The translations under genes were made by a program, and so were the position numbers. Source: JBHJGS01 sp050331575 (GTDB lineage: Bacteria; Pseudomonadota; Alphaproteobacteria; Sphingomonadales; Rhodothalassiaceae). Taken from it: DNA of 51,855 bases. The first letter of the stretch is position 1; every line of letters begins with the position of its first letter. Shown here piece by piece: positions 18,753 to 27,121 of the stretch. The stretch lies in contig JBHJGS010000032.1 in assembly GCA_050331575.1 (NCBI GenBank), positions 1 through 51,855 of the forward strand, given 5' to 3'. Below the pieces are notes generated by a model. It was not told the origin of the DNA. It saw only the letters and a list, made by a program, of their open reading frames with translations, and did no database searches.

Positions 18753-20228
18753 ATGCAGATCGGCGATCTGATCCGCCGCTCCGGGCGCTACTATCGGGAT
18801 CTGCCGTGCTTGAGCGAAGGCAGCCGCACCGTCAGCTTTGCCGAATTCGACACGCTGACCGATCGCGTCGGCAACGCGCTTTTGGCGCAAGGCTTGCGGC
18901 CTGGGGACCGGGTCGGGGTTCTGCTGCCCAATTCGATTGCCTGCCTGGTGGCCTATTACGCCCTGGCCAAGGCCGGTCTGATCCGCGTTAGCATGAATGT
19001 GCGCGAAACCGGGGAAAGCCATCAGTACAAGATAGACGATAGTGGTGCACGCGCGGTCATCCATGGCGGTGTTGAGGGCTTGGACGCCGAGTTCCTGATC
19101 GATCCGGATCGGCTGGACCATATGATGGCGGCAGGGGCGCAGGAACCCTGTGCCGTGGAGCGGGCGTTGGCCGATCCGCTGCGCCTGGGTTATACCGGCG
19201 GCACGACCGGGCAACCCAAGGCGGTTACCTTGACCAGCCAGGGCGAACTGTCCGAACTGTCGGCGTTCCTAACCGATCTGGTGCCAGACATCCGCACCGG
19301 CGACACGTTTCTGCATGCCGCCCCGATTGCCCATGCCTCCGGCGCCTTTTTCCTGCCCGCCCTGGTGCGCGGCGCTCGCTCGTTGATCATGCCGAAATTC
19401 GATGCCGAAGCCTTTCTGCAGCTGGCCGACGAGGAGCAGGCCAATCTGACTTTTCTGGTGCCGACGATGATGGCCATGGTGCTGGAGGCGGACCGCACGC
19501 AGCGCTCGACCCTGGATTTGCGGCGCATCGCTTACGGCGCATCGCCGATCGCGCCGAGCCTTTATGAACGGTTGGAAGCCCGCTTTGGGCGGGTTTTTGC
19601 ACAAACCTATGGCCAGGCGGAGAGCCCCATGGTGATCACGTGCCTGAAGCCGGAGGAGCATGACCGTATCGGCTCGTGCGGGCGGCCCTTCACGATTGCC
19701 CAATGCGCCGTGGTCGATGAAGAGGACCGGCCGCTGCCTCCCGGCGAGGTGGGCGAGATCGTTTGCCGCGGCCCACAAGTGATGGCGCGGTATTGGAACC
19801 GCCCGGAAGCCACCGCTGAGACGTTTCGCGGCGGCTGGCTGCACACCGGCGATATCGGCCGCATGGACGAAGACGGCTTCTTCTACATCGTCGACCGCAA
19901 GAATGATCTGCTGATTTCCGGCGGCTACAATGTCTATCCGCGCGAAATCGAGGATGCGTTGCTGGCCGTCGATGGTGTCATCGAGGCCGCTGTGATCGGC
20001 TTACCCGATGAGACCTGGGGCGACCGGGTGCATGCGGTGGTGGCCGGCCGCCCCGGTTTGGACGGGGACGCGGTTTTGCAGGCGGTTCGGCCCAAGCTGG
20101 CCGGCTATAAAAGGCCCAAGGCCCTGGAGATCTGGGACGAACTGCCGAAAAGCCCAGCCAATAAGATCCTGCGTCGGGAAGTGCGCGCGCGGATACTGGC
20201 GCGGCAGCCCCATGGAGACCAGCCATGA
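18753..20228 (+). CDS. Acyl-CoA synthetase (AMP-forming) 2
   Basis: A second ANL-superfamily CoA ligase (491 aa), clearly distinct from the one at 14737. Motifs are YTGGTTGQPKAV (about 149-160, with Thr-Gly in place of the usual Thr-Ser), FAQTYGQAES, GGWLHTGDIGRMDEDGFFYIVDRKNDLLISGGYNVYP and a C-terminal catalytic Lys in SPANKILRRE. It begins 13 bp after the unknown 536-residue gene and overlaps the next gene by 4 bp (ATGA), within one operon. A likely role is activating the acid made by the adjacent biotin carboxylase, or the acyl product released later; substrate unknown. Confidence 0.92.
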   Translation: MQIGDLIRRSGRYYRDLPCLSEGSRTVSFAEFDTLTDRVGNALLAQGLRPGDRVGVLLPNSIACLVAYYALAKAGLIRVSMNVRETGESHQYKIDDSGARAVIHGGVEGLDAEFLIDPDRLDHMMAAGAQEPCAVERALADPLRLGYTGGTTGQPKAVTLTSQGELSELSAFLTDLVPDIRTGDTFLHAAPIAHASGAFFLPALVRGARSLIMPKFDAEAFLQLADEEQANLTFLVPTMMAMVLEADRTQRSTLDLRRIAYGASPIAPSLYERLEARFGRVFAQTYGQAESPMVITCLKPEEHDRIGSCGRPFTIAQCAVVDEEDRPLPPGEVGEIVCRGPQVMARYWNRPEATAETFRGGWLHTGDIGRMDEDGFFYIVDRKNDLLISGGYNVYPREIEDALLAVDGVIEAAVIGLPDETWGDRVHAVVAGRPGLDGDAVLQAVRPKLAGYKRPKALEIWDELPKSPANKILRREVRARILARQPHGDQP

Positions 20229-20827
20229 CCGATGCGATGCTGGTCTTGCACGGTGTTGCGATCAAAAAGCATGGCACCGCGTCTGAGGTGGCTGAGCTTT
20301 TGCAATTGGATGCCGATGCGGTCGCAGCGGCGCTAAACACCGCCGCCCAAAACGGGCGCGTGGTGCAGGCGAAGGGCAAATATTCTCTGGCGCCGGCGGC
20401 TCGGGTGGCCCTGAAAAGTGGCTATTCCGCCATGTTTGCGGAGCAACGCGGCGATCAGGCGTTTGTGGCGGCCTATGACCGCTTCGAGGCCATCAATACC
20501 GAACTGAAGCAGGTGATTACAGACTGGCAGGTCATGGAGGTCGGCGGCAAATCGGTGACCAACGATCATAGCGACCAGGCCTATGACCAGGCGGTGATCG
20601 ACCGGCTCGGCGATGTGCACGAACGCGTCGAGCCAGTCCTGGAGCAACTGGCCCAGAGTCTGCCGCGCCTCAGCCGCTACCAGCAACGCCTGCTCGCTGC
20701 GCTGGAACGGGCAGAAGACGGCGAGATCGCCTGGGTCTCCGACGCCAGCTTAGGCAGCTACCACACCGTTTGGTTCGAATTGCATGAAGACCTGCTGAGG
20801 ATCACCGGCAATGTCCGGAGCGACTGA
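20225..20827 (+). CDS. Small protein with winged-helix-like N-terminus, unknown function
   Basis: A 200-residue protein I cannot assign. Residues 5-60 look like a winged-helix unit: a helix, then GTASEVAELLQLDADAVAAAL as helix-turn-helix, then GRVVQAKGKYSLAP as a wing. The remainder is helical, with FEAINTELKQVITDWQV and LGDVHERVEPVLEQLAQSLPRLSRYQQRL. It overlaps the preceding ligase gene by 4 bp and is followed by BCCP, so it is translated with the pathway enzymes. It could be a helper subunit of the phosphotransfer or carboxylase complex, or a local regulator. Position favours a subunit role, but nothing in the sequence proves either. Confidence 0.7.
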   Translation: MTDAMLVLHGVAIKKHGTASEVAELLQLDADAVAAALNTAAQNGRVVQAKGKYSLAPAARVALKSGYSAMFAEQRGDQAFVAAYDRFEAINTELKQVITDWQVMEVGGKSVTNDHSDQAYDQAVIDRLGDVHERVEPVLEQLAQSLPRLSRYQQRLLAALERAEDGEIAWVSDASLGSYHTVWFELHEDLLRITGNVRSD

Positions 20828-20836
20828 CGCCGGACT

Positions 20837-20898
20837 GGACCAGGCCCGGATCAGGCCCGGATCAGGCCAGGACCAGGCCAGGACCAGGCCAGGACCAG
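20837..20898. repeat. 11-bp tandem repeat between two operon genes
   Basis: Five full copies and a partial copy of an 11-bp unit, ggaccaggcca with ggatcaggccc variants, fill most of the 111-bp gap before the BCCP gene. Degenerate continuations (agcagcatcag, aacaggaccag) run to about 20920. No gene is present. Eleven bases is close to one helical turn. Confidence 0.85.
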
Positions 20899-20938
20899 AG
20901 CAGCATCAGAACAGGACCAGGGATAGGATAAGGGCACA

Positions 20939-21442
20939 ATGGACGAGCCGGACCGGCTGCACGATGTGGAAGCGTTGATCGACGCGTTCGAGGCCTCGGA
21001 TTGGCGCGAGGCGCATATCAAGACTGCCGATATCGACCTGTTTCTGTCAAAGGACGCCGGTGCAGCCCGGCCGGCGGCGAGCGCTGCTGCAGCGCCTGAC
21101 GCGGGTCCAGCGCCCGCCTTAACCGCCCAGCCGGCCGAACAAAGCCCAGCGGCCGCTGATCCGGTCGACCGAGCCGCCTCGGCACCCCAATCAGATGGAC
21201 TGGTTGCCATCACCGCCCCCAATCTGGGCACCTTCTACCGGGCGCCCAAGCCCGGCGCGCCGCCTTATGTCGATATCGGGCAACGCGTCGAGGCTGACAC
21301 CGAGGTTTGCCTGATCGAGGTGATGAAATTGTTCACCGCCGTGCGCGCCGAGGTCTCCGGCACGATCCGGGAGATTTGCGTGTCCGACGGTGAGGTGGTG
21401 GAGTTCGGCCAGGCGCTGTTCCGGGTCGAGCCCGAGGCTTGA
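20939..21442 (+). CDS. Biotin carboxyl carrier protein
   Basis: An AccB-like carrier of 167 aa. The N-terminal 40 residues are helical, residues 41-85 form an Ala/Pro-rich flexible linker, and the biotinyl domain carries VCLIEVMKLF with biotin-accepting Lys130 (the classic E-(V/A)-M-K-L motif). The ATG has AAGGG upstream. It shuttles carboxybiotin between the biotin carboxylase and carboxyltransferase encoded immediately downstream. The chromosome must hold another accB for fatty-acid synthesis, since this copy sits in a catabolic operon with a non-acetyl-CoA-type transferase. The flanking 11-bp repeat may affect its relative expression, which is speculation. Confidence 0.95.
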   Translation: MDEPDRLHDVEALIDAFEASDWREAHIKTADIDLFLSKDAGAARPAASAAAAPDAGPAPALTAQPAEQSPAAADPVDRAASAPQSDGLVAITAPNLGTFYRAPKPGAPPYVDIGQRVEADTEVCLIEVMKLFTAVRAEVSGTIREICVSDGEVVEFGQALFRVEPEA

Positions 21443-21443
21443 G

Positions 21444-22829
21444 ATGGGCTTCAAGCGTCTATTCGTGGCCAATCGCGGCGAAATCGCGGTGCGCATCCAG
21501 CGCGCCGCCCGCGCCTATGGTCTGGAGGTGGTGCAACCGGTGTCCGCGGCGGATCGCGACAGTCTGGCGGCGCGCCAGGCCGACCGCTGTGTCGTTATCG
21601 GACCGGCGCAGAGCAAGGCCAGCTATCTCAACGCGCGGCTGCTGGTGCATGCCGCCGCGGCCACCGGTTGCGACGCGTTGCATCCGGGCTACGGCTTCTT
21701 GTCGGAGCGGGCGGAGCTGGCGCGGCTGTGCGCCGAGGCCGGCATCGCCTTTGTCGGCCCGGAGCCGGAGACGATTGACCTGTTGGGCGACAAGCTGGCG
21801 GCCCGAGCGGCCGCTGAGCGCGCTGGCGTGCCGATCGTGCCCGGCGTCGATCGTCTGGACGACCCTAAGGCAGCGCTCCGGGCCGCCGATGACTTGGGTT
21901 ATCCGGTGATTTTGAAAGCCTCGGCCGGAGGCGGTGGCCGCGGCGTCACGGTGGTGCACCGGCCCGACGCCCTGACAGCCGCCTTCGACCGTTCGTCCCA
22001 CGAAGCAGCCGAAGCGTTCGGTGACGGCACGCTTTACATGGAGCGCTATGTTGAAAATGCCCGTCATGTTGAAGTGCAGGTCCTGGGCGACGGGCAGGGC
22101 GCGGCGGTGCATTTTGGAGAGCGCGACTGCTCGGTGCAGCGGCGCTATCAAAAGATCGTCGAAGAGGCGCCCGCGGCGATCATGCCGGAGGATGTGCGCC
22201 TGCGCCTGCATCGTGCCGCGCTGGATCTTGTCACGGCCGCCCGATACCGCAATGCCGGCACCGTGGAATTTCTATATGATGTCGACCGAAATGCCTTCTA
22301 TTTCATAGAGGTAAATGCGCGAATTCAAGTCGAACATCCGGTCAGTGAGGAAATTGCTGGGGTCGATCTGGTCGGCCTGCAGTTGGCCGTGGCGGAGCAG
22401 CACACCCTACCGATGAGCCAGGACAGCATCCATCTGTCCGGCCATGCTGTGGAAATGCGCATCAATGCGGAGGATCCGGCGCGGCAGTTCCTGCCCCAAC
22501 CAGGCCGCGTGGACCAGTGGCGGGCCCCCTCCGGCCCGGGAATACGGCTGGACACGCATATGACCGACGGGGCCATGGTGCCGCCCTTTTATGACTCCTT
22601 GATCGCCAAGCTCATCGCCAGCGGGCCGGACCGGCCGACGGCCTTGGCGCGCTTGGGCCAGGCATTGGACGCGTTCCGCATCGAAGGCCTGACCACCAAT
22701 CTGCCGTTGCAGCGCTTCATCGCTCGGCATGGCGATTTTCAGGCCAATCGCATCAACACCCGCTGGCTGGAGCAGCACCTGCTACCGGCCTTTGACCAAC
22801 AAAACGAGGCCGCTGATGGCGCATATTGA
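21444..22829 (+). CDS. Biotin carboxylase subunit
   Basis: An AccC-like ATP-grasp enzyme (461 aa) that carboxylates biotin on the carrier with ATP and bicarbonate. It shows FKRLFVANRGEIAVRI at the N-terminus, LHPGYGFLSE, the ATP loop KASAGGGGRG, HFGERDCSVQRR, and the catalytic region FIEVNARIQVEHPVSEE. All expected catalytic motifs appear intact, and length is normal. The start codon follows the BCCP stop by one base, and its end overlaps the carboxyltransferase gene by 14 bp, so the three subunits should be made together. It works in the cytoplasm as part of a three-protein biotin-dependent carboxylase. Confidence 0.95.
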   Translation: MGFKRLFVANRGEIAVRIQRAARAYGLEVVQPVSAADRDSLAARQADRCVVIGPAQSKASYLNARLLVHAAAATGCDALHPGYGFLSERAELARLCAEAGIAFVGPEPETIDLLGDKLAARAAAERAGVPIVPGVDRLDDPKAALRAADDLGYPVILKASAGGGGRGVTVVHRPDALTAAFDRSSHEAAEAFGDGTLYMERYVENARHVEVQVLGDGQGAAVHFGERDCSVQRRYQKIVEEAPAAIMPEDVRLRLHRAALDLVTAARYRNAGTVEFLYDVDRNAFYFIEVNARIQVEHPVSEEIAGVDLVGLQLAVAEQHTLPMSQDSIHLSGHAVEMRINAEDPARQFLPQPGRVDQWRAPSGPGIRLDTHMTDGAMVPPFYDSLIAKLIASGPDRPTALARLGQALDAFRIEGLTTNLPLQRFIARHGDFQANRINTRWLEQHLLPAFDQQNEAADGAY

Positions 22830-24270
22830 GTTTATCGACGAGACCCTGCGCGACGGACAGCAGAGCCTCTGGGGCATGCAGATGCAGGCGGGCATGGCCC
22901 TGCCGGTGGCGCCCCAGATCGACCAGACCGGCTTCCGGGTGATTGATTTGACCGGCTCTTCGCTGTTTGAAGTCTTGATCAAGCGGCGCCGCGAGAATCC
23001 CTGGGAGGGTCTGGACCTGCTGGTCGAGGCGATGCCACGCACGCCGTTGCGAGGCGGGATGCGCTCCAACGCCTCGGTCACCTTCGGGGTCACGCCGGAT
23101 GCCTTGATGGACGCTTGGATGCGGCAACTGAATGTGCATGGCTGCCGCTCGTTCTGGATCTATGACGTCCTGTTCAATATCGACAAAATGCTGCGGCTGG
23201 CCAAGGTGGCGAAGGAATTCGGCTCTGAGGTCGCCGGCGCGATCATGTTCACGCTGTCGCCGGTGCATACGGATGCCTATTACGCGGACAAGGCGGCGCA
23301 ATTGTCCGCCAGTCCGCATGTCGACACGCTGCTGCTGTACGATACCGCCGGTGTGCTGGACCGGGAGCGGCTCAACACCTTGGTCCCGGCGATCGTGGAG
23401 CAGGCCAACGGCAAGCCGATCGAATTTCATTCCAACAATCTGCTCGGCCAATCGGCCAAGGCGTATCTCGATGCGGTGGACTTCGGCGTCCGCATTTTGC
23501 ACACCGCCAGCCGGCCCATGGCCAACGGGCCATCGGTGCCGTCTACGGAGATCATGGCGCGCAATCTGGACCTGCTTGGGCACACCCATGATCTGGACAG
23601 TGCTCGGTTTGGCCCGGTTGCAAAGCATTTTGAGCAGGTTGGCCGCGCCGCCGGCTTTCTGGTGAACCAATATGCCGAATATGATGTGCTGTCGACCCAG
23701 CATCAGATCCCGGGCGGCATGACCGGAACCCTGAAGGCGCAACTGGCGCAGCACTCTATGTCCGACCGGCTGGACGAGGTGCTGACCGAAACCGCTAAAG
23801 TTCGCAAGGAGCTTGGCTATCCGGGCATGGCCACGCCATTCAGCCAACTGGTGGGAACCCAGGCGGTTTTGAACATTGTGACCGGAGAGCGTTACAAGAC
23901 CGTGCCGGATGAGGTCGTGCAATATGCTGCGGGCTTCTACGGCGACCCGGTCGCCCCGATCGATGCGGACGTGTTGGATCGGATCATGGCCTCTCCGCGC
24001 GCCAAAACGGTGCTGCAGTCGCCTCCTGAACAGCCAACGATCGAGGAGTTGCGAACCCGCTACGGCACCACCAATGATGACGAGTTGATCCTGCGCGCGC
24101 TGGTGCCGGAAGCGGATCTGGAAAAGATGCGAGCCGCCGGCCCGGTGCGCCGCGATTTTCCCCTGATCAGTTCGCCGGAATTGGCGCAAGCGCGCCGCTT
24201 GATGCAGGTGGCGAAGGCCCCGGTCGTGCAATTGCGCACCGACGGGCTTGACCTGACCCTGCGGCGCTGA
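22816..24270 (+). CDS. Carboxyltransferase subunit, pyruvate carboxylase/oxaloacetate decarboxylase type, altered active site
   Basis: A 484-residue homologue of the carboxyltransferase part of pyruvate carboxylase and of oxaloacetate decarboxylase alpha: an HMGL-like TIM barrel (DETLRDGQQSLWG at 8-20, ENPWEGL at 60-66, PGGMTGTLKAQL at 299-310) followed by a conserved-carboxylase helical domain. No biotinyl domain is attached. By eye alignment, the family's IKDMAGLL reads LYDTAGVL, so the carbamylated Lys is Tyr175. The metal motif HTHD reads HSNN (His205 kept, second His is Asn207), and the proton-relay Thr before SQPS is Pro239. The metal Asp13 is kept. The enzyme therefore probably does not act on a 2-oxo acid, and a ketone- or enol-derived acceptor is an attractive alternative. 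Confidence 0.88.
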   Translation: MAHIEFIDETLRDGQQSLWGMQMQAGMALPVAPQIDQTGFRVIDLTGSSLFEVLIKRRRENPWEGLDLLVEAMPRTPLRGGMRSNASVTFGVTPDALMDAWMRQLNVHGCRSFWIYDVLFNIDKMLRLAKVAKEFGSEVAGAIMFTLSPVHTDAYYADKAAQLSASPHVDTLLLYDTAGVLDRERLNTLVPAIVEQANGKPIEFHSNNLLGQSAKAYLDAVDFGVRILHTASRPMANGPSVPSTEIMARNLDLLGHTHDLDSARFGPVAKHFEQVGRAAGFLVNQYAEYDVLSTQHQIPGGMTGTLKAQLAQHSMSDRLDEVLTETAKVRKELGYPGMATPFSQLVGTQAVLNIVTGERYKTVPDEVVQYAAGFYGDPVAPIDADVLDRIMASPRAKTVLQSPPEQPTIEELRTRYGTTNDDELILRALVPEADLEKMRAAGPVRRDFPLISSPELAQARRLMQVAKAPVVQLRTDGLDLTLRR

Positions 24271-24282
24271 GCAGCCACGGCC

Positions 24283-25470
24283 ATGCCCGCCCGCCGCGCC
24301 GTCATCGTCGATATCGTCCGCTCGCCGTTCGGCAAAGGACGGCCCGGCGGCGCGCTGGCAGGGCTGCACCCGGTGGACCTTTACGCGCATTGTCTGACCG
24401 GTCTGATCCGGCGCACGGGCGTCGACCCGGCCTTGATCGAGGATGTCATCACCGGATGCGTCCTTCAGGTCGGCGAACAAGCGGCCAATATCGCTCGCCA
24501 GGCGGTGCTGGCGGCCGGCTGGCCGATCGAGGTGCCCGGCGTGACGCTTGATCGCAAGTGCGGCTCCGGTCAGCAAGCCATGGATTTCGCGGCGGCCGGC
24601 ATCGTCGCAGGCGCCTATGATCTGGTGGTGGCAGGCGGCGTGGAACTGATGAGCCGGACGCCAATGAAGTCGAACCGGCAGGGCTTGGACAATCTGGGCC
24701 CATTGCACCACCGCCGGTTTCCCGACGGGCTGGTCGGACAGGGCATCTCATCTGAGCTGATCGCGGCGCGGTGGACCCTTAGCCGTGAGGCGATGGATGC
24801 CTATGCCCTTCGATCCCACCAGCGCGCCGCCGCAGCGGAAGACCGCGGGGAGACCGCACGGGACATTGTGTCGATCCCAACCGATGCCGGCATCGTTGAT
24901 CAAGATGAAGGTGTGCGCCGCGACACCGATTTGGCTAAGCTGGCCGGTTTACAGCCGGCCTTCCGAGACCCGGCCCTGGTGAACCGCTTTCCTGACATCA
25001 CTTGGTCGGTGACCGCTGGCAATAGCAGCCAGGTGACCGACGGCGCTTTCGCCATGCTGTTGGCCGAGGAACGCGTGGCCCAGCGGCTGGGGCTGACGCC
25101 GCGGGCCGCGCTCAGCCATTTCGCCGTGGTTGGCGATGATCCGATCTTGATGTTGACCGGCGTCATCCCGGCGACGCGCAAATGCCTGAGCCGTGCGCAA
25201 TTGGCGTTGCACGATGTCGACGCGGTGGAAGTGAACGAGGCCTTCGCCTCTGTCGTGCTGGCCTGGGGGCAGGCGTTGCAGGCGGATCTGCAGCGGGTCA
25301 ACGTCGATGGCGGGGCAATCGCACTGGGCCATCCGGTCGGCGCCTCAGGCGGCCGCTTGACCGCCAATCTGCTGCGCGTCCTGGAGCGAACCGGCGGGCG
25401 CTGGGGGCTGCAGACGATGTGCGAATCCGGCGGGATGGCCAATGCCACCCTGATCGAGCGGCTTGGCTGA
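24283..25470 (+). CDS. Acetyl-CoA acetyltransferase-type thiolase
   Basis: A classical thiolase of 395 aa with all three catalytic motifs: DRKCGSGQQA (nucleophile Cys93), GGAIALGHPVGASGGR (His) and CESGGMANA (Cys380). It should cleave a 3-oxoacyl-CoA with CoA, releasing acetyl-CoA or propionyl-CoA, and is the last gene of the operon starting at 16393. It begins 12 bp after the carboxyltransferase gene. If the carboxylase makes a beta-keto acid, this enzyme together with a CoA ligase would complete its breakdown. It differs from the SCP2-type thiolase at 13496, so the two probably act on different chain positions. Confidence 0.94.
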   Translation: MPARRAVIVDIVRSPFGKGRPGGALAGLHPVDLYAHCLTGLIRRTGVDPALIEDVITGCVLQVGEQAANIARQAVLAAGWPIEVPGVTLDRKCGSGQQAMDFAAAGIVAGAYDLVVAGGVELMSRTPMKSNRQGLDNLGPLHHRRFPDGLVGQGISSELIAARWTLSREAMDAYALRSHQRAAAAEDRGETARDIVSIPTDAGIVDQDEGVRRDTDLAKLAGLQPAFRDPALVNRFPDITWSVTAGNSSQVTDGAFAMLLAEERVAQRLGLTPRAALSHFAVVGDDPILMLTGVIPATRKCLSRAQLALHDVDAVEVNEAFASVVLAWGQALQADLQRVNVDGGAIALGHPVGASGGRLTANLLRVLERTGGRWGLQTMCESGGMANATLIERLG

Positions 25471-25520
25471 GCGCGTCAAGAACGCGTCTCGGGCGCGTCT
25501 CGGGCGGGCAACTTTATGCG

Positions 25521-26261
25521 CTACGGCATCAGATTGGCGCCGCCATTGATCGCGATCGTCTGGCCGGTGATATAGGCGGCCTCATCGGAGGCAAGAAAGC
25601 GCATCAAGGCGGTATAGTCCTGCGGTTGAACGCCGCGGCCGGAGGGGTTGGACTGGGCTGCGTGCTCCACCAGCTCGGGTGCCTGGTCGCCGAAGAGGGT
25701 GCGGACTGCCTCGGTTTCGACAATGCCCGGCGACAGGCAGTTGATGCGGATGCCGCGGGGCGCCAATTCGGTGGCCAGATAGCGCACCAGGCATTCCGAC
25801 ATGGCCTTGCCCGCCCCGATCGCGGCATAGCGCGGAACGACCACCTTGCTGCCGCGGCTGGACAGAAAAAACACGCTGCTGCCGCGGTGCAAGATCGGAA
25901 GGCAGGCTTGCACCAGAAACAGGATCGAGGCACCATTGGTGACGGCGGCGCGGGCGAAGCGCTCCGCATCGGCCTCCAATGCGGCACTGGCATAGGCATC
26001 CACAGCGCAGTGCACCAGAATGTCCAGGCTGTCGACCAGGTCCGCCGCGCGCCCGGCGATCTCTGCGCATCCCGCCGGTGTGCCGGCATCGCCCTGGATC
26101 AGAAAACCGTGCGCCCCCTGAGCAGTCACCGCTTGCAGGGCCGCTTGGGCGGCTGCCTCATCGCTGCGGAAATTGATCAAGACCGTGCGGTCGGGCCCGG
26201 CGAAGGCCTCCGCGATGGCCCGGCCGATGCCTTTCGACCCGCCGGTGATGAGTATCGACAT
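25521..26261 (-). CDS. Short-chain dehydrogenase/reductase with Y-x6-K active site
   Basis: An SDR of 246 aa using a dinucleotide cofactor: TGGSKGIG (6-13) and a C-terminal GQTIAINGGANLMP. The active site reads SSRGSKVVVPRYAAIGAGK, with Tyr145 and Lys152 seven positions apart (Y-x6-K) instead of the usual Y-x3-K. That spacing is known from enoyl-ACP reductases (FabI and FabL), and the following ECLVRYLATELAPRGIRINCLSPG is FabL-like. It may therefore reduce or form a C=C bond rather than act on an alcohol. It lies 34 bp after the regulator gene on the same strand, so it is probably co-transcribed with it. Confidence 0.85.
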   Translation of the reverse strand: MSILITGGSKGIGRAIAEAFAGPDRTVLINFRSDEAAAQAALQAVTAQGAHGFLIQGDAGTPAGCAEIAGRAADLVDSLDILVHCAVDAYASAALEADAERFARAAVTNGASILFLVQACLPILHRGSSVFFLSSRGSKVVVPRYAAIGAGKAMSECLVRYLATELAPRGIRINCLSPGIVETEAVRTLFGDQAPELVEHAAQSNPSGRGVQPQDYTALMRFLASDEAAYITGQTIAINGGANLMP

Positions 26262-26295
26262 TGTGCTCCCTCCCTCCTTCGGTGCTTGGCAGCGG

Positions 26296-27027
26296 TCACT
26301 CGCGCGCGTAGGCGTCTGGTGACAGCCTGTTCAGAGCTAGCCGCGTGCGTCGGATGTGAATGCGCGCCAGCCGTTCAGCTCGTTTGGCTTCACCGGCAAT
26401 CACCGCCGCGCCGAAGCCTTCATATTCATCGAAGCGCCGCTCGCGATCCCGCCCCACGAGATAGTCGCTGAATTGCAGACGGATGATGTGAATCTGCATC
26501 AGCGGGATGATGCGCTTCAGTTCCTCATTGCCGCCCGCGGCCAGCAGCGTGTCGTAGAAGTTGCGCCGGGCTTCCAGAAACGGGATGGTATCGCCGCGTT
26601 TGCGAAAGCTGAGCAAGCGGTCTAGGGCTGCGCGGACCATGTCCCGGTTCTTACCTTCTTCAATGCGCTGGGCGGCAAAGCGGGCCTGCAATCCGGTCAA
26701 CGGCTCCAGCACCGCCAACAGATCATTGACCTCGCGCAGGGTCAGGCGGCGGATTTGTGCGCCGCGATTGGGGGTGTGCTTGACCATGCCTTCCGCGGCC
26801 AAGCGTTTCAGCGCCTCGCGGACCGGACCGCGGCTGACCCCGAGTTCAGCGGTCAAATCTGTTTCCACAAGCCGCTGACCGGGGACATAGCGACCAGAGC
26901 GCAGATTATCCTTGATGGTTTTGACGACAAGGTCGGATGAACTCATCTCTCTTCGACCAAGCTGGGCCTCGGCCTCGCGGTGCTGCGCTGCATCGGCCAG
27001 ATAGGAGACGCGGGCGGGGATCATCAT
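26296..27027 (-). CDS. GntR-family regulator, FadR/FCD subgroup
   Basis: A 243-residue transcription factor. The N-terminal winged helix shows GRYVPGQRLVETDLTAELGVSRGPVREALKRLAAEGMV (about 46-83), a textbook GntR domain. The helical FCD ligand-binding domain follows, with acid-binding positions such as RNFYDTLLAAGGNEEL. AGGAAAG lies about nine bases before the ATG at 27027. FCD regulators typically bind organic acids and repress catabolic operons until the ligand appears. An operator copy lies just upstream (27074-27084), suggesting autoregulation, and similar palindromes stand before the other transcription units of the island, making this their likely common regulator. Confidence 0.92.
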   Translation of the reverse strand: MMIPARVSYLADAAQHREAEAQLGRREMSSSDLVVKTIKDNLRSGRYVPGQRLVETDLTAELGVSRGPVREALKRLAAEGMVKHTPNRGAQIRRLTLREVNDLLAVLEPLTGLQARFAAQRIEEGKNRDMVRAALDRLLSFRKRGDTIPFLEARRNFYDTLLAAGGNEELKRIIPLMQIHIIRLQFSDYLVGRDRERRFDEYEGFGAAVIAGEAKRAERLARIHIRRTRLALNRLSPDAYARE

Positions 27028-27073
27028 GCACGATCTTTCCTGTTGTTACAGACCTGAGCGGTGGCATTCTCCT

Positions 27074-27084
27074 ACAATATTGTC
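27074..27084. promoter_or_regulatory. Predicted GntR operator upstream of the regulator gene
   Basis: ACAATATTGTC, whose first ten bases form a perfect palindrome (27074-27083), lies 47 bp upstream of the regulator's start codon in the 94-bp gap after the SDR gene. It shares the ten bases CAATATTGTC with the sites near 13455, 16274 and 29235. Confidence 0.58.
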
Positions 27085-27121
27085 TTGCCGCAGTGCACAA
27101 GCAAATTTCGGCTCTCACGTC

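Noticed and set aside
20837..20898. CRISPR array
   Set aside because: The 11-bp units are contiguous with no spacers, and no cas genes are present.
20939..24270. Assignment of the biotin genes as acetyl-CoA or propionyl-CoA carboxylase
   Set aside because: The transferase is of the pyruvate carboxylase/HMGL barrel type, not the crotonase-fold AccA/AccD or PccB type that acts on acyl-CoA.
22753..24711. 652-residue open frame on the minus strand
   Set aside because: Antisense to the carboxyltransferase and thiolase genes, with composition rich in Arg, His and Gln and no recognisable motif.
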